DNA of 64,000 nucleotides from NCBI RefSeq assembly GCF_000696185.1, contig NZ_KK853997.1:3332907-3396906 (forward strand), written 5' to 3'. This stretch comes from Kitasatospora cheerisanensis KCTC 2395. GTDB taxonomy: Bacteria > Actinomycetota > Actinomycetes > Streptomycetales > Streptomycetaceae. The notes under the pieces are model-generated. The model searched no databases, was not told the origin of the DNA, and saw only the letters and a program-made list of their open reading frames with translations. Position numbers and translations under genes: made by a program. Shown one piece after another: positions 1 through 8,473 of this stretch. Position 1 is the stretch's first letter, and each line of letters begins with the position of its first letter.

Positions 1-1
1 C

Positions 2-193
2 GTCAACGCGCACCGCTTCATCTTCGACTCCCGCGACGAGGGCGCCGAGCAGCGCCTGGAGGTCCTCAACGACCGTGAGGGCGTGTGGCGTTGCCGCACC
101 ACCTTCAACTGCTCGGAGGCCTGCCCGCGCGGCATCGAGGTCACCAAGGCGATCCAGGAGGTGAAGCGCGCGCTCGTCACGCGTCGCTTCTAG
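2..193 (+). CDS. sdhB: Succinate dehydrogenase iron-sulfur subunit, C-terminal end (5' truncated)
   Basis: This is the last 63 codons of the iron-sulfur subunit of succinate dehydrogenase (complex II), which passes electrons from the flavoprotein to quinone at the inner face of the membrane. The visible part has the C-terminal ferredoxin-like cysteine pattern, with Cys in the motif CRTTFNCSEACPRGI. That motif supplies ligands for the 3Fe-4S and 4Fe-4S clusters. The ending KRALVTRRF is typical of actinobacterial SdhB. The start lies outside the window, and sdhA is expected upstream as in other streptomycetes. A strong hairpin follows 18 bp after the stop. Confidence 0.93.
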   Translation, partial: VNAHRFIFDSRDEGAEQRLEVLNDREGVWRCRTTFNCSEACPRGIEVTKAIQEVKRALVTRRF

Positions 194-210
194 TCCTCGG
201 ACTGCTCGCA

Positions 211-242
211 GGGCCCGTCCGGAGTTCGCTCCGGGCGGGCCC
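211..242. terminator. Bidirectional hairpin terminator after sdhB
   Basis: Arms of 14 nt at 211-224 and 229-242 pair around a TTCG loop with one G-U/mismatch position. The hairpin lies between the convergent sdhB and membrane-protein genes, so it probably ends transcripts from both sides. There is no long T-run, as is usual for Streptomyces terminators. Confidence 0.75.
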
Positions 243-253
243 TCCGCCGTTCT

Positions 254-1599
254 TCAGGAGGCGGGTCCCCGGCCGTTCCTGACGGTGGCCAGGGTGAGCA
301 GCAGCGGGCCGAGGAACAGCGCCGCGGCCATCGTCCGGTAGTCCTGCCCGGCCGCGGCGGCGGTGAGCGCCAGCTGGGTGCCGAGGACGGCCGCGCCGGC
401 CACCGGGACGAGCGCGGGCAACCGGTGCCGCCAGGCGTACAGCAGGGCCGCCGCCAGGCCCAGGTACGCCCACAGGGCGCCGCGCCACAGCAGCCAGTCC
501 AGCTGCGGGGCGCGCAGCAGGGTGCGGCTCCACGCGGCGGCGGCGTGCAGCGGCCGCAACAGGCCGTGCGAGGACGCGGCGGGCTCGGGCACCTCGGTGC
601 CGGCGTGCGGGCCGCCGGTGGCCGCCCACACCGACCAGGCGAGGCGGCCGCGGCAGAGCCGGGCGTCCAGCACCCGGTCCGGGTGGTCGCGCAGCAACTG
701 CCGCCAGGCGGTGGCGAGTCCGTCCTGCTCGCGGCGGGCGGCCGCGGCGTCCCAGCGGTCGGTGAGGGCGGACGTCGCCGAGCAGTCCGCGCCGGCCGCG
801 TCCCAGGCGGCGGCCGGGGCGACGGCCGTCAGCACCGCCGGCGGGCGGGACGGGTCGCGGTGCTGGGCGAGCGCCAGGTCGGCGGCGCGCAGGGTGTGCA
901 GGTCGCCGGTGCGGGCCGCCGGGTGGCCGAGCAGCGCCAACGCGATCGGCACGGCCAGCGCCAGCGCGGTGAGCAGCGCGAGCCGGACCCGCACCCGGGG
1001 CAGCGCCGCCAGCAGGACCAGGGCGGCGATCAGCGCGGTGCCCGCGCCGCGGGCGCCGGTCAGGGCGAGCAGCACGACGGCCGCGAACAGCACCGCCAGG
1101 TCCAGCCGCTGCGCCGGGCCGCCCCGGTGCAGCGTCCCCCGGCGCGCCGGGCGAGCAGCCGCAGCCCGGCCGCGGTCAGCAGCAACGCGCCTGCGGTGAA
1201 CGGCACTTCGGGGCTGAGCGAGACCACCAGGCTGCCGGTCGGCGGCAGCGCGGCCAGCGCCAGCGCGACCGGGCCCGACCAGCGGCCGCGCACCCCGAAC
1301 CGGGCCAGCGCGGCCACCAGGTGCCCGAGCGCGAACGCCACCGCCGCGGTCTGGGCCAGCGTCACCCCGCCCGGGTGCAGGGCGCGCACGGCGGCGTCGT
1401 ACAGCGGTGCGCCGGTCGGCCCGCCGCCGGTGAACGCCGGGTACCCGGCGGCCCACCAGAGCAGCAGGACGGCCTGGCAGGCCGCGGCCACCGCGAACGG
1501 CAGCCGCAGCCGGGACTTGGCGCGCCGGTGCCGCCGTTCCCGTTCCTGGCGCTGCGCCCACTCGGGGCGGGTGTCGCCGAGGGTGGTGCTGGTGCTCAT
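254..1599 (-). CDS. Polytopic membrane protein, unknown function (frame broken near 1136-1141)
   Basis: The protein should have about 448 residues. It begins MSTSTTLGDTRPEWAQRQER, then a basic stretch, then many hydrophobic segments. A large non-membrane loop in the middle carries the motif DARLCRGRLAW. The architecture resembles membrane glycosyltransferases or other uncharacterised integral membrane proteins, but no family is recognised. The first frame runs from 1599 to about 1141 and the second from there to the stop at 254. Adding one G to the run of five at 1136-1140 joins them cleanly, so this is probably a sequencing deletion. The ATG at 1599 is chosen over upstream ATGs because the hydrophilic start followed by a membrane segment is conserved in style. 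It is convergent with sdhB. Confidence 0.6.
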
Positions 1600-1732
1600 C
1601 GCGGAGCCTCCCACATCCCCTGCTCCCCGGCCCGGCCACCGGCCCCTCGCCGCCATCCGCCCGGAAGTCGTGCCGGGCAGGCTAGCAGCCGGATTCGGCC
1701 ACCTCCAGAGGCCCGGACGCGGACATTCCAAA

Positions 1733-1762
1733 GGCCCGCCCCGGCCGTGGCCGGAGCGGGCC
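1733..1762 (-). terminator. Hairpin terminator of the FG-GAP gene
   Basis: Arms at 1733-1746 and 1749-1762 are complementary apart from one wobble position. The hairpin starts 12 bp beyond the stop of the secreted-protein gene on the minus strand. Confidence 0.65.
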
Positions 1763-1774
1763 CCTGACGTCGGA

Positions 1775-3379
1775 TCAGGCCAGCGCGCCCAGGTCCTTCG
1801 GGTTCGCGACGCCTTCGAAGGTCACCAGGTGCCGGTCGGCGGTGACGGCGTACAGGTCGGCCTGCCCGTCCCCGTCGAGGTCGCCGGAGCTGCCCAGGGT
1901 CGGGTATCCGGCCACCGGGAAGCTGCCGATGACGGTGCCGGTCGCCGGGTCCGCGAGCGCCGAGAAGTCGAAGCCGCCGTTGGCGAGCTTCGGCACGGCG
2001 TAGGAGCGCAGGGTGCCGGTGGACTGCTCGCGGGCCCACAGCGCGAGGTTGCCGTTGGCGTCGGGGCCGGGGGCGATCAGGTCGTAGCCGTTCCACAGGC
2101 CGGTGCTGGTCAGCTGGGTGGACTTGCCGAACCGCGACGGGTCGCGCTGCAGCCACAGGTTGCCCTGCTCGACGTCCAGCAGGGTGATGCCGTTCGGGTT
2201 GGCGGTCTCCACGGAGCCGAACGCGACCAGCTGCTGGACGTCCTGGTAGCCGGTGCTGTGGTCGGCCGGGCAGGCGACCGCGAGCTTGGCGGTGTCGACG
2301 CAGGAGGTGGCGTGGCCGATCAGCGACGGCGAGCGGGTGCCGAGCGGCAGCGCGCCCTGATTGACGTACTGGTACAGGTAGCCGGAGTTGCCGGGGGCGG
2401 CGTCGCGGACGTAGACGGTGTCGGCGGGCGCGCCGCCGCCGCTCCAGCCCTTGTGGACGACCTGGAGGCCGCTCCAGCTGCCGCCGATCGGCGCCTGGGC
2501 GGCCGGGACGACGGTGGTCGGGGCGGTGCTGCCGGCGTCGCCGCCGATCACCAGCAGGTTGCCCTGCGAGTCGGGCAGCAGGATGTCGGGGACGCCGTCG
2601 TTGTCGACGTCGCCGAGGGCCTTCGGCGGGTTCGGGTTCGACGGGGCGTAGAAGGTGTAGGAGACCGGCTGGGCGGCGTTGCCCGCCTGGTCGACCGCCT
2701 GCACGGTGAGCGTGTGGCTGCCCCACTCGGCGGGCTTGAGGGTGACGCTCGCGGTGCCGTCGGCCGCGGCCGCGACCACGCCCTGGCCGGGGGCGCAGCC
2801 GCCCACGCCCGGGGTGTTGTCCAGCACGTAGCGGAAGCAGGCCACGCCGGAGGCCGCGTCCGCGGCGGAGAAGGTGAAGACGCCCTTCTGGCCGGCGTAC
2901 TTGCCGCCGCCGGTCTCCGGGAAGTCCGCGGAGGCCACGGTGAGGGCGGTCGGGGCGGCGGTGTCGACGCCGAAGCGGCAGGTCTCGGTGGGCGCGCCGG
3001 AGCCGGGCCGGAAGTCCGGCCAGACCTGCCAGGTGTAGCCGGCGCCGTCGGCGAGGCCGGGGACGGTGACCTGGACGGTGCCGTCGGCGGCGGTGGCGGC
3101 GGTGCCGTCGAACACCTTGGCGCCGGCGGCGTCCCACACCTTGAAGCGGGCGGAGGGCGCGGTGGTGTGCGCGGTGAGGACCGGGGAGGCGGTGGTCAGC
3201 CAGCCGGGCGTGCCGGTGGCGTCGCAGCCGTCACCGGTGAGGGCGGGCGTCGACCGGACGGTCGGGCCGGTGACGGCGTGGCCGGGCACGGCCTGCGCGG
3301 CGGGCGCGGCGAACAGGCCGGCGGCGAGGGCCGCGGTGGCGCAGGCGGCGAGCAGCCGCGGAGAGGTGGCGCGGGACAT
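1775..3379 (-). CDS. Secreted FG-GAP/VCBS repeat protein with Ig-like middle
   Basis: The product has 534 residues. A Sec signal peptide covers about residues 1-30, with an alanine-rich core and probable cleavage after AQA. The middle third looks like bacterial Ig-like repeats (for example TVQAVDQAGNAAQPVSYTF). The C-terminal half has Asp-rich calcium-binding FG-GAP motifs: DVDNDGVPDILL near residue 250 and GDLDGDGQADLYAV near residue 500. Proteins of this kind are exported and form a beta-propeller. In Streptomyces many are of unknown function and often occur as paralogues. Two Cys pairs could form disulfides. A 10-bp hairpin lies in the leader (3406-3430). No catalytic domain was recognised. 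Confidence 0.8.
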   Translation of the reverse strand: MSRATSPRLLAACATAALAAGLFAAPAAQAVPGHAVTGPTVRSTPALTGDGCDATGTPGWLTTASPVLTAHTTAPSARFKVWDAAGAKVFDGTAATAADGTVQVTVPGLADGAGYTWQVWPDFRPGSGAPTETCRFGVDTAAPTALTVASADFPETGGGKYAGQKGVFTFSAADAASGVACFRYVLDNTPGVGGCAPGQGVVAAAADGTASVTLKPAEWGSHTLTVQAVDQAGNAAQPVSYTFYAPSNPNPPKALGDVDNDGVPDILLPDSQGNLLVIGGDAGSTAPTTVVPAAQAPIGGSWSGLQVVHKGWSGGGAPADTVYVRDAAPGNSGYLYQYVNQGALPLGTRSPSLIGHATSCVDTAKLAVACPADHSTGYQDVQQLVAFGSVETANPNGITLLDVEQGNLWLQRDPSRFGKSTQLTSTGLWNGYDLIAPGPDANGNLALWAREQSTGTLRSYAVPKLANGGFDFSALADPATGTVIGSFPVAGYPTLGSSGDLDGDGQADLYAVTADRHLVTFEGVANPKDLGALA

Positions 3380-3405
3380 CGGGTGTTCCCCCCAGGAAGC
3401 GTTGC

Positions 3406-3430
3406 CCGGGCAGGTCGGTCACCTGCCCGG
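3406..3430. terminator. Hairpin between the small membrane gene and the FG-GAP gene
   Basis: A perfect 10-bp stem pairs 3406-3415 with 3421-3430 around a 5-nt loop. It can end the minus-strand transcript of the SCO4848-type gene or form part of the FG-GAP leader. The word ACCTGCCCG occurs again at about 3457-3465, so a protein-binding role is also possible. Confidence 0.45.
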
Positions 3431-3490
3431 CCGCGCATCCTGACACCCCATGTGACCTGCCCGCAAGCAAAATCTCGGCAAGCCCGGCGG

Positions 3491-3748
3491 CTACTGGGCG
3501 GCGGCCTCGCGGCGCAGCGCGCGCAGGCCGCGGACGCCGATCCAGCCGATGCCGAGGCCGAGCAGCAGGGAGGTGACGGCGAGCAGCAGGTGGACCCAGA
3601 AGAAGGCGGTCGGCTGGGAGTGGTCGCCGTTGACGAAGGCCTGGCCGCCGGAGTCCTTCCAGAGGTTCTTCGCGAAGGTGGTCCAGATCATGATCGACCA
3701 GGCGCCGAAGGCGGTGAGGAACCAGGAGACCGGGCGGCTGAGCTTCAT
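3491..3748 (-). CDS. Small membrane protein, SCO4848 family
   Basis: The product has 85 residues and two predicted membrane segments (about residues 8-27 and 47-72). The loop between them carries KNLWKDSGGQAF. Sequence and position next to the D-Ala-D-Ala carboxypeptidase match the actinobacterial SCO4848 family of small membrane proteins, whose function is unknown. It is transcribed divergently from the carboxypeptidase, with 145 bp between the start codons. The ATG at 3748 gives the family's usual length. Confidence 0.75.
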   Translation of the reverse strand: MKLSRPVSWFLTAFGAWSIMIWTTFAKNLWKDSGGQAFVNGDHSQPTAFFWVHLLLAVTSLLLGLGIGWIGVRGLRALRREAAAQ

Positions 3749-3893
3749 GACGGGTCCTTCGCGGCAGACGGGTGGCCCGTCCAGTATGCGCGCCCGCCAT
3801 TCGGAGCATCCGGCGGTACTCGTTCGTGGCGTCGGGCGGTGGCTCCGACGCTTGGGCGGCGGTCGGGCGGCGGGGGCGGGTTAGTTTCCCGGA

Positions 3894-5196
3894 ATGCAGA
3901 TAATCCGCCGGATCGTCCACGGTTCGTCCGCTGCCGCCCTGGTGCTGCTCGCGACGGGCCCGGTGACCGCGAACGCCGCGACCGGTGACGCCCCGCCGCC
4001 CGTCGTGGTGGGCGGCGACCGGCTGGGCGCGGCGGGCGTGCAGGTCGCGCCGGGCCCGGGCGCCCCGCCGCTGCCGGGCAGCCTGACCGGCAAGTCCTGG
4101 GTGGTGGCGGACGCGACCACCGGCGAGGTGCTGGCGTCGTTCAACGCGCACGCGCAGCTGCCGCCCGCGTCCACCCTGAAGATGCTGTTCGCGGACACCG
4201 TGCTGCCCCGGTTCCCGGCCGACGAGGTGCACCGGGTCACCTGGGCGGAACTCCAGGGGATGGGCGCGGGCAGCAGCCTGGTCGGCATCAAGGAGGACCT
4301 CGACTACAAGGTCGAGGACCTGTGGCGCGGGGTGTTCCTGTCCTCCGGCAACGACGCGGTGCACGTGCTCGCGCACATGAACGGCGGGGTGGCGAAGACC
4401 GTCGCCGAGATGCAGGCCCGCGCGGAGCAGCTGCAGGCCCGCGACACCCACGTGGTCACCCCGGACGGCTACGACATGGACGGGCAGGTCACCTCGGCGT
4501 ACGACCTGACGCTGTTCGCCCGGGCCGGCCTGCGGATGCCGGAGTTCCGCGGCTACTGCGCGACCCGGTCGGCGCAGTTCCCCGGCGCGGTGGACAAGAA
4601 GACCGGGCAGCGCGGCAGCTTCGGCATCGCCAACACCGACCGGCTGCTCGGCAAGTACCCGGGGCTGATCGGCGTGAAGAACGGCTACACCACCAACGCG
4701 GGCGCGACCTACACCGGCGCGGCCGAACGCGACGGCCACACCCTGCTGGTGACGGTGATGCACCCGACGAGCAGCCCGACCGTGTACGACGAGGCGGCCT
4801 CGCTGCTCGACTGGGGCTTCGCCGCGGTCGGCAAGGTCACCTCGGTGGGCGTGCTGGCCGACGACCAGGCGCCGCCCGCCGAGACCACCGCGGCCCCGGC
4901 CCGGCCGGTCACCGACGCGCCGTCCGCGCCGCCGCCGCCGAACCGCCGACCGCCCGCCCGCGCAGCAGCCCCCGGCGCGGGCCGCCGACCGGCCGGACGC
5001 CGTCCGGGCGGCGCACGCGGCGGCCGACGGGCCGGGCGCGGCGACCTGGTCGGCGGTCGGCCTGTGCGCGGCGGTCGCGGCCGCGGGCATGCTGCGACTG
5101 CGCGCCCTGCGCCGCCAGGCCCTCCGCAACGCCCGCCTCCCCGGCCGCCCGCCCGGCCCGCCCCGCCACCCCAGGAACCCGGGGCCGCGGCGCTAG
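3894..5196 (+). CDS. D-alanyl-D-alanine carboxypeptidase (frame broken near 4935-4980)
   Basis: This is a penicillin-binding protein of peptidase family S11, acting outside the membrane to remove the terminal D-Ala of peptidoglycan stem peptides. It has an N-terminal signal sequence (about residues 1-29), the catalytic SxxK as STLK at residues 93-96 and SGN at about 151-153. The third motif reads KNG (in GVKNGYTT) instead of the usual KTG. A Pro/Ala-rich linker follows. After the frame break, a C-terminal membrane segment (VGLCAAVAAAGML) and basic tail end at TAG 5194-5196. The span is two bases short of a whole number of codons, which fits two undercalled bases in the GC-rich linker. The stop codon lies inside the CTAG flanking the adjacent MITE. 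Confidence 0.85.
5193..5196. repeat. MITE target-site duplication, left copy (CTAG)
   Basis: CTAG directly abuts the left terminal inverted repeat and is repeated at 5356-5359. YTAR-type 4-bp duplications are characteristic of IS5-subgroup transposition. The TAG in it is the stop codon of the carboxypeptidase gene. Confidence 0.75.
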
Positions 5197-5355
5197 GGCC
5201 CGTCTTCAAACCCGCGTCGCAGGCCCGCGGCGTCCGGTGCGTGCTCTCGGCGTGCCGGGTGGAAGGCCTCGTACTGGATGTACTTGGTCTTTCGCCCGGT
5301 GCGGCGAGAGTGCGTGCCGGGCGTCGTGGGGCAGGCGGGGGTTTGAAGACGGGCC
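5197..5355. mobile_element. 159-bp MITE with IS5-type ends
   Basis: The element has perfect 17-bp terminal inverted repeats, GGCCCGTCTTCAAACCC at 5197-5213 and its complement at 5339-5355. CTAG lies on both sides. It has no coding capacity for a transposase, so it would need one supplied in trans. The inside holds a second, imperfect inverted repeat, 5237-5259 with 5295-5317. Its differences are mostly transitions that allow G-U pairs, so a transcript could fold into a long stem. It sits between two convergent genes and ends exactly at both stop codons. Whether other copies exist in the genome cannot be seen here. Confidence 0.8.
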
Positions 5356-6227
5356 CTAGCCCCTCCGCGCGCGGCCCGCGCGGAGGGCGCTGCGGACCGC
5401 GCGGGTGGCGACGGGGGGCAGCAGGTCGAGGAGGACGCGGCGGGTGAGCGAGCGGCGGGGGCGGGGGTGGCCCCGGTCTCGGGGCCGTCGGGGTCGTCCC
5501 AGGCGAGGCGGTGGCAGAGCTGTCCGGCGAAGTGCTCCTCGTCGAGCCGGAAGCCCTCGCCGCGCCAGTCCCGGGCGAGCAGATCGGCGCGGACGGCGTC
5601 GGGGTCGCCCCAGGTGCCGTAGAACTTCTCGGGGGTGAGCAGCACCGGTTTCAGGCCGAGGGTGAAGACGGCTTCCCAGACGGCGGCGGCCACGCCGGGG
5701 GTGTGCGGGGCGCGGTAGTCGTCGAGGGCGATCAGGCCGTTCCCGGCGAGGGCGTCGCGGGCCACCAGGATGTCGCCGGCGACGTGCTCGTACAGGTGGG
5801 AGGCGTCGACGTGGACGAAGCGGCAGCTGTCGGCGGGGATCCGGCCGTCGGCGAGCAGCGAGGTGGGGCCCTGGACGATCACCGGGAGTTCGGGGTGGAA
5901 GGCGAGGTAGTTGGCCTCGAAGGCGCGCCGGGTGAGGGTGGAGCGGTAGGACATCGACATCTCGGCGGAGTTGTCGTCGTCGGGCGCGTCCAGGTCGAAC
6001 AGGTCGCAGACGGTGAAGGTCTCGCCGGGGGCCAGGTGTTCGCCGAGCAGGATGGCGGAGCGGCCCAGGTAGGTGCCCATCTCCAGCAGGTCGCCGGTGA
6101 CGCGGGCGGCGGTCTGCCGGGCGAGCAGCCAGCCGAACGCCTCGCGGTCGGCGCGGAAGAACCAGCCGGGGACGTCGGCCGAGGTGGCGGGCACGGCCGG
6201 TGCGGCGGTGGTGTCGGTGAGGGACAC
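5356..6227 (-). CDS. SAM-dependent methyltransferase, TylF/MT24-like (frame broken near 5445-5475)
   Basis: The intended product has about 290 residues. The SAM-binding motif I is seen as LLEMGTYLGRSAILLGEH near residues 46-64. Motif FVHVDASHLYEHVAGDI near residue 138 and LIALDDYRAPHTPGV near residue 162 are typical of macrocin-O-methyltransferase-like or cephalosporin-hydroxylase-like enzymes that act on sugars or secondary metabolites. The frame that carries the domain is followed after one missing base, in a G-rich stretch, by RSLTRRVLLDLLPPVATRAV and a stop at 5356-5358. That stop lies in the right CTAG beside the MITE. The substrate is unknown. Proximity to glycosyltransferases suggests a surface glycan. 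Confidence 0.72.
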
Positions 6228-6246
6228 GCGGCCTCCAGAGGAGCTG

Positions 6247-6270
6247 GCCGGGGCGCGGCGGCGCCCCGGC
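6247..6270 (-). terminator. Hairpin downstream of yihY/brkB-type gene
   Basis: A perfect 10-bp stem (6247-6256 with 6261-6270) and a 4-nt loop lie 53 bp past the stop of the BrkB-like gene. The hairpin is just upstream of the methyltransferase start on the same strand, so it would insulate the two. Confidence 0.5.
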
Positions 6271-6322
6271 GGTTACGGTCGGCCCGGTGGACGGGCTCAG
6301 CAGAGTGTGACCGGTATCACGT

Positions 6323-7267
6323 TCAGTTGTCCGACGGGCGTCCCCCGGGTGGATTCGGCGTTTCGTTCGCCTCCGCGAGGGCGGCCTCGGCCTGCCGGAC
6401 GGCCCGCTCGCGGGCGGCCTCCGGGTCGGCCAGCGCGGTCCAGGCGGCGCAGTACATCAGCAGCCGGGAGACGAAGTCGATCCACAGCAGCAGCGCCACC
6501 GGCACGCCGAACGCCCCGTACAGGCTGCGGCCGGCGACCGAGCCGAGGTAGGAGGAGAGCGCCAGCTTGAGCACCTCGAAGCCGACCGCGCCGATCAGCG
6601 CCCCCTGCAGCAGGGCGCGGCGCCGCTGGCCGCGGATCCGCGGGAACGGGCCGAGCAGGTAGCCGAACAGCAGCAGGCCGGCGCCGACGGCGATCACGAA
6701 GCCGAGCGCGGACAGCAGCCAGCGACCGATCCCGCCGTCGAGGCCCAGCCAGTCGGCGACCCGGTGCGCGAGCGTCGTGGCCAGCGCGGACGCGGCGAGC
6801 GAGGCCAGGCAGACCACGCCGAGGCCGAGCAGCACCACGCAGTCCCGGGCCTTCACCAGGACCGGGTTGCCGCCCTCGTCGGGCAGCCGCCACACGGTGC
6901 GGACGGCGCCGCGCATGGTGTCCACCCAGCCGAGGCCGGAGATCAGCAGCAGCAGGCCGGAGACCAGGCCGACGGCACCGGCGTTGGCGACCATCGCGTT
7001 CAGGTCGAGCGAGTCGGACAGGCCGGGCAGCTGTTCGGCGATCTTCTCCTGGAGCTGGTGCACCCGGGAGTCGGAGAGGGTGGCCAGCGCGATCGCCAGG
7101 GCCACCGTGAGCAGCGGGAACAGCGCCAGGAACCCGAAGAAGGTGACCGCCCCGGCCAGCCGGTTGCCCTGCACGTCGGCGAACAGCCGGTAGACCAGGT
7201 ACGGGCGGCTGCGCAGCACCCGGGCGACCAGCGGGCCGATCAGGGGCAGCTTGGTGAGGAAGTCCAC
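6323..7267 (-). CDS. YihY/virulence factor BrkB family membrane protein
   Basis: The product has 314 residues and about six hydrophobic segments. The family pattern begins with an RPYLVYRLFADVQGNRLAGAV-like amphipathic N-terminus, then FFGFLALFPLLTVALAI. The conserved stretches RSLYGAFGVPVALLLWI and RLLMYCAAWTA follow near the C-terminus. The family was once called ribonuclease BN by mistake and has no firmly established activity. Members are inner-membrane proteins, some linked to serum resistance. The gene is flanked by hairpins on both sides and looks monocistronic. Confidence 0.85.
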   Translation of the reverse strand: MDFLTKLPLIGPLVARVLRSRPYLVYRLFADVQGNRLAGAVTFFGFLALFPLLTVALAIALATLSDSRVHQLQEKIAEQLPGLSDSLDLNAMVANAGAVGLVSGLLLLISGLGWVDTMRGAVRTVWRLPDEGGNPVLVKARDCVVLLGLGVVCLASLAASALATTLAHRVADWLGLDGGIGRWLLSALGFVIAVGAGLLLFGYLLGPFPRIRGQRRRALLQGALIGAVGFEVLKLALSSYLGSVAGRSLYGAFGVPVALLLWIDFVSRLLMYCAAWTALADPEAARERAVRQAEAALAEANETPNPPGGRPSDN

Positions 7268-7293
7268 CCTCCGCTGTATACCGGGCGGGCGGT

Positions 7294-7314
7294 GGCGCGT
7301 CCGGGTGACGCGCC
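7294..7314 (-). terminator. Short hairpin downstream of GT2 gene
   Basis: An 8-bp perfect stem (7294-7301 with 7307-7314) lies 18 bp beyond the GT2 stop on the minus strand and before the BrkB-like start. Confidence 0.4.
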
Positions 7315-7331
7315 GTGGGCCGGCCCGGGGG

Positions 7332-8330
7332 TCAGCGGCGGACGGCGCGGCGGGCCTTGGCGAGCACCCGCAGGCTCTGGAAGCCCAGGTAGCTGCCGCG
7401 GCCGAGCAGTTCGCCGCGCATGCCCTCCGGTCCGGCGGGCGGCCGGTAGCCGGCCGGGCGGTGGCGGGCGCAGTGCTCGGCGGCGCGGCGGAAGAACTCG
7501 CGGCGGTCGGCGGCGGGGACGCGGCCGGGCTTGGTGACCACGGTGACGAGGTGGCCGAGCATCATCCGGTAGATGACGGGCCGCCAGCGGTCCAGGTCGG
7601 GGCGGGCGTCGAGGAAGGCGAACACCCGGTCGTACTGCTCGAAGACGTCGAAGTGCTTGCGGGAGGCGGTGGCGAGGATGTTGCCGCCCTCGCGGCGCTG
7701 CCGGTAGTGGACGCCGACCCGGTCGAGCAGGGTGATGGACTCGGCGGCGAGCAGCGCCGGGTAGGTCCACGGGGTGTCCTCGTAGTAGCCGGGCGGGAAG
7801 GCCAGGCCCTGCTGCTGGACGAACTCGCGGCGGTAGGCCTTGTTCCACACCACCTGGAGCAGGTCGAGCAGGTCGCGGCGCTCGTCGAGGGTGAAGGTGT
7901 CGGCGCCGGGCCGGGCGAACACGGGGGCGGACGCGGAGCGCACCACCCGGCCGTCCCAGTAGCTGCGGGCGTAGTCGTAGACCAGCAGGTCGGGGTCGCC
8001 GGTGGCGCGCAGGCGGGCGTCGGTGGCGGCCAGCAGGTCGGGGCTGAGGGTGTCGTCGCTGTCGAGGAACAGCAGGTAGTCGCCGGTGGCGAGTTCCAGG
8101 CCGGCGTTGCGGGCCGGGCCGAGGCCGACGTTCCGTTCCAGGTGGCGGACGGTGATCCGGTCGTCCCGGGCGGCGGCCTCGTCGAGGATGGCGCCGCAGC
8201 CGTCGGGCGAGCGGTCGTCGACGGCGATCAGTTCGAAATCGGTGAAGGTCTGGTGGAGGACCGACTCCAGACAGGCCGGGAGGTACTCCTCGACGGCGTG
8301 GACGGGCACGATCACGCTGAACCGCGGCAT
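7332..8330 (-). CDS. Glycosyltransferase family 2 (GT-A fold)
   Basis: The product has 332 residues. The GT-A domain begins at the N-terminus with SVIVPVHAVEEYLPACLESV. Then come the nucleotide-binding Asp of LIAVDDRSPDG and the metal-binding DxD as LFLDSDDTLSPD near residue 97. The acceptor-side motif YYEDTPWTYPALLAAESI near residue 175 is followed by a C-terminal extension typical of enzymes working on teichoic-acid or capsule sugars. It is transcribed divergently from the large bifunctional enzyme whose N-terminal domain is of the same family, so the two may be related by duplication. The sugar and acceptor are not known. Confidence 0.85.
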   Translation of the reverse strand: MPRFSVIVPVHAVEEYLPACLESVLHQTFTDFELIAVDDRSPDGCGAILDEAAARDDRITVRHLERNVGLGPARNAGLELATGDYLLFLDSDDTLSPDLLAATDARLRATGDPDLLVYDYARSYWDGRVVRSASAPVFARPGADTFTLDERRDLLDLLQVVWNKAYRREFVQQQGLAFPPGYYEDTPWTYPALLAAESITLLDRVGVHYRQRREGGNILATASRKHFDVFEQYDRVFAFLDARPDLDRWRPVIYRMMLGHLVTVVTKPGRVPAADRREFFRRAAEHCARHRPAGYRPPAGPEGMRGELLGRGSYLGFQSLRVLAKARRAVRR

Positions 8331-8473
8331 CTCTTCACTCTCCTGACCTGGCCTGGCCAGGCGCAGACTAGCAAGCCCGGAGAGGTAGGATCGCGGCCGG
8401 TGCCGGTCCGGCTTCTCCGTATTTGGCCGGGCCCACCCGGCCGCACTCCCTGAGGAAAGGCACTGCGCTCCCG

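Noticed and set aside
425..3988. Open frame of 1187 codons on the plus strand
   Set aside because: It lies opposite the membrane-protein and FG-GAP genes, is Arg/Gly/Pro-rich and has no family resemblance. It is an antisense shadow of high-GC coding DNA.
5197..5355. Remnant of a transposase gene in the MITE
   Set aside because: No frame inside the element resembles a DDE transposase, and it is too short. Only the ends are IS-like.
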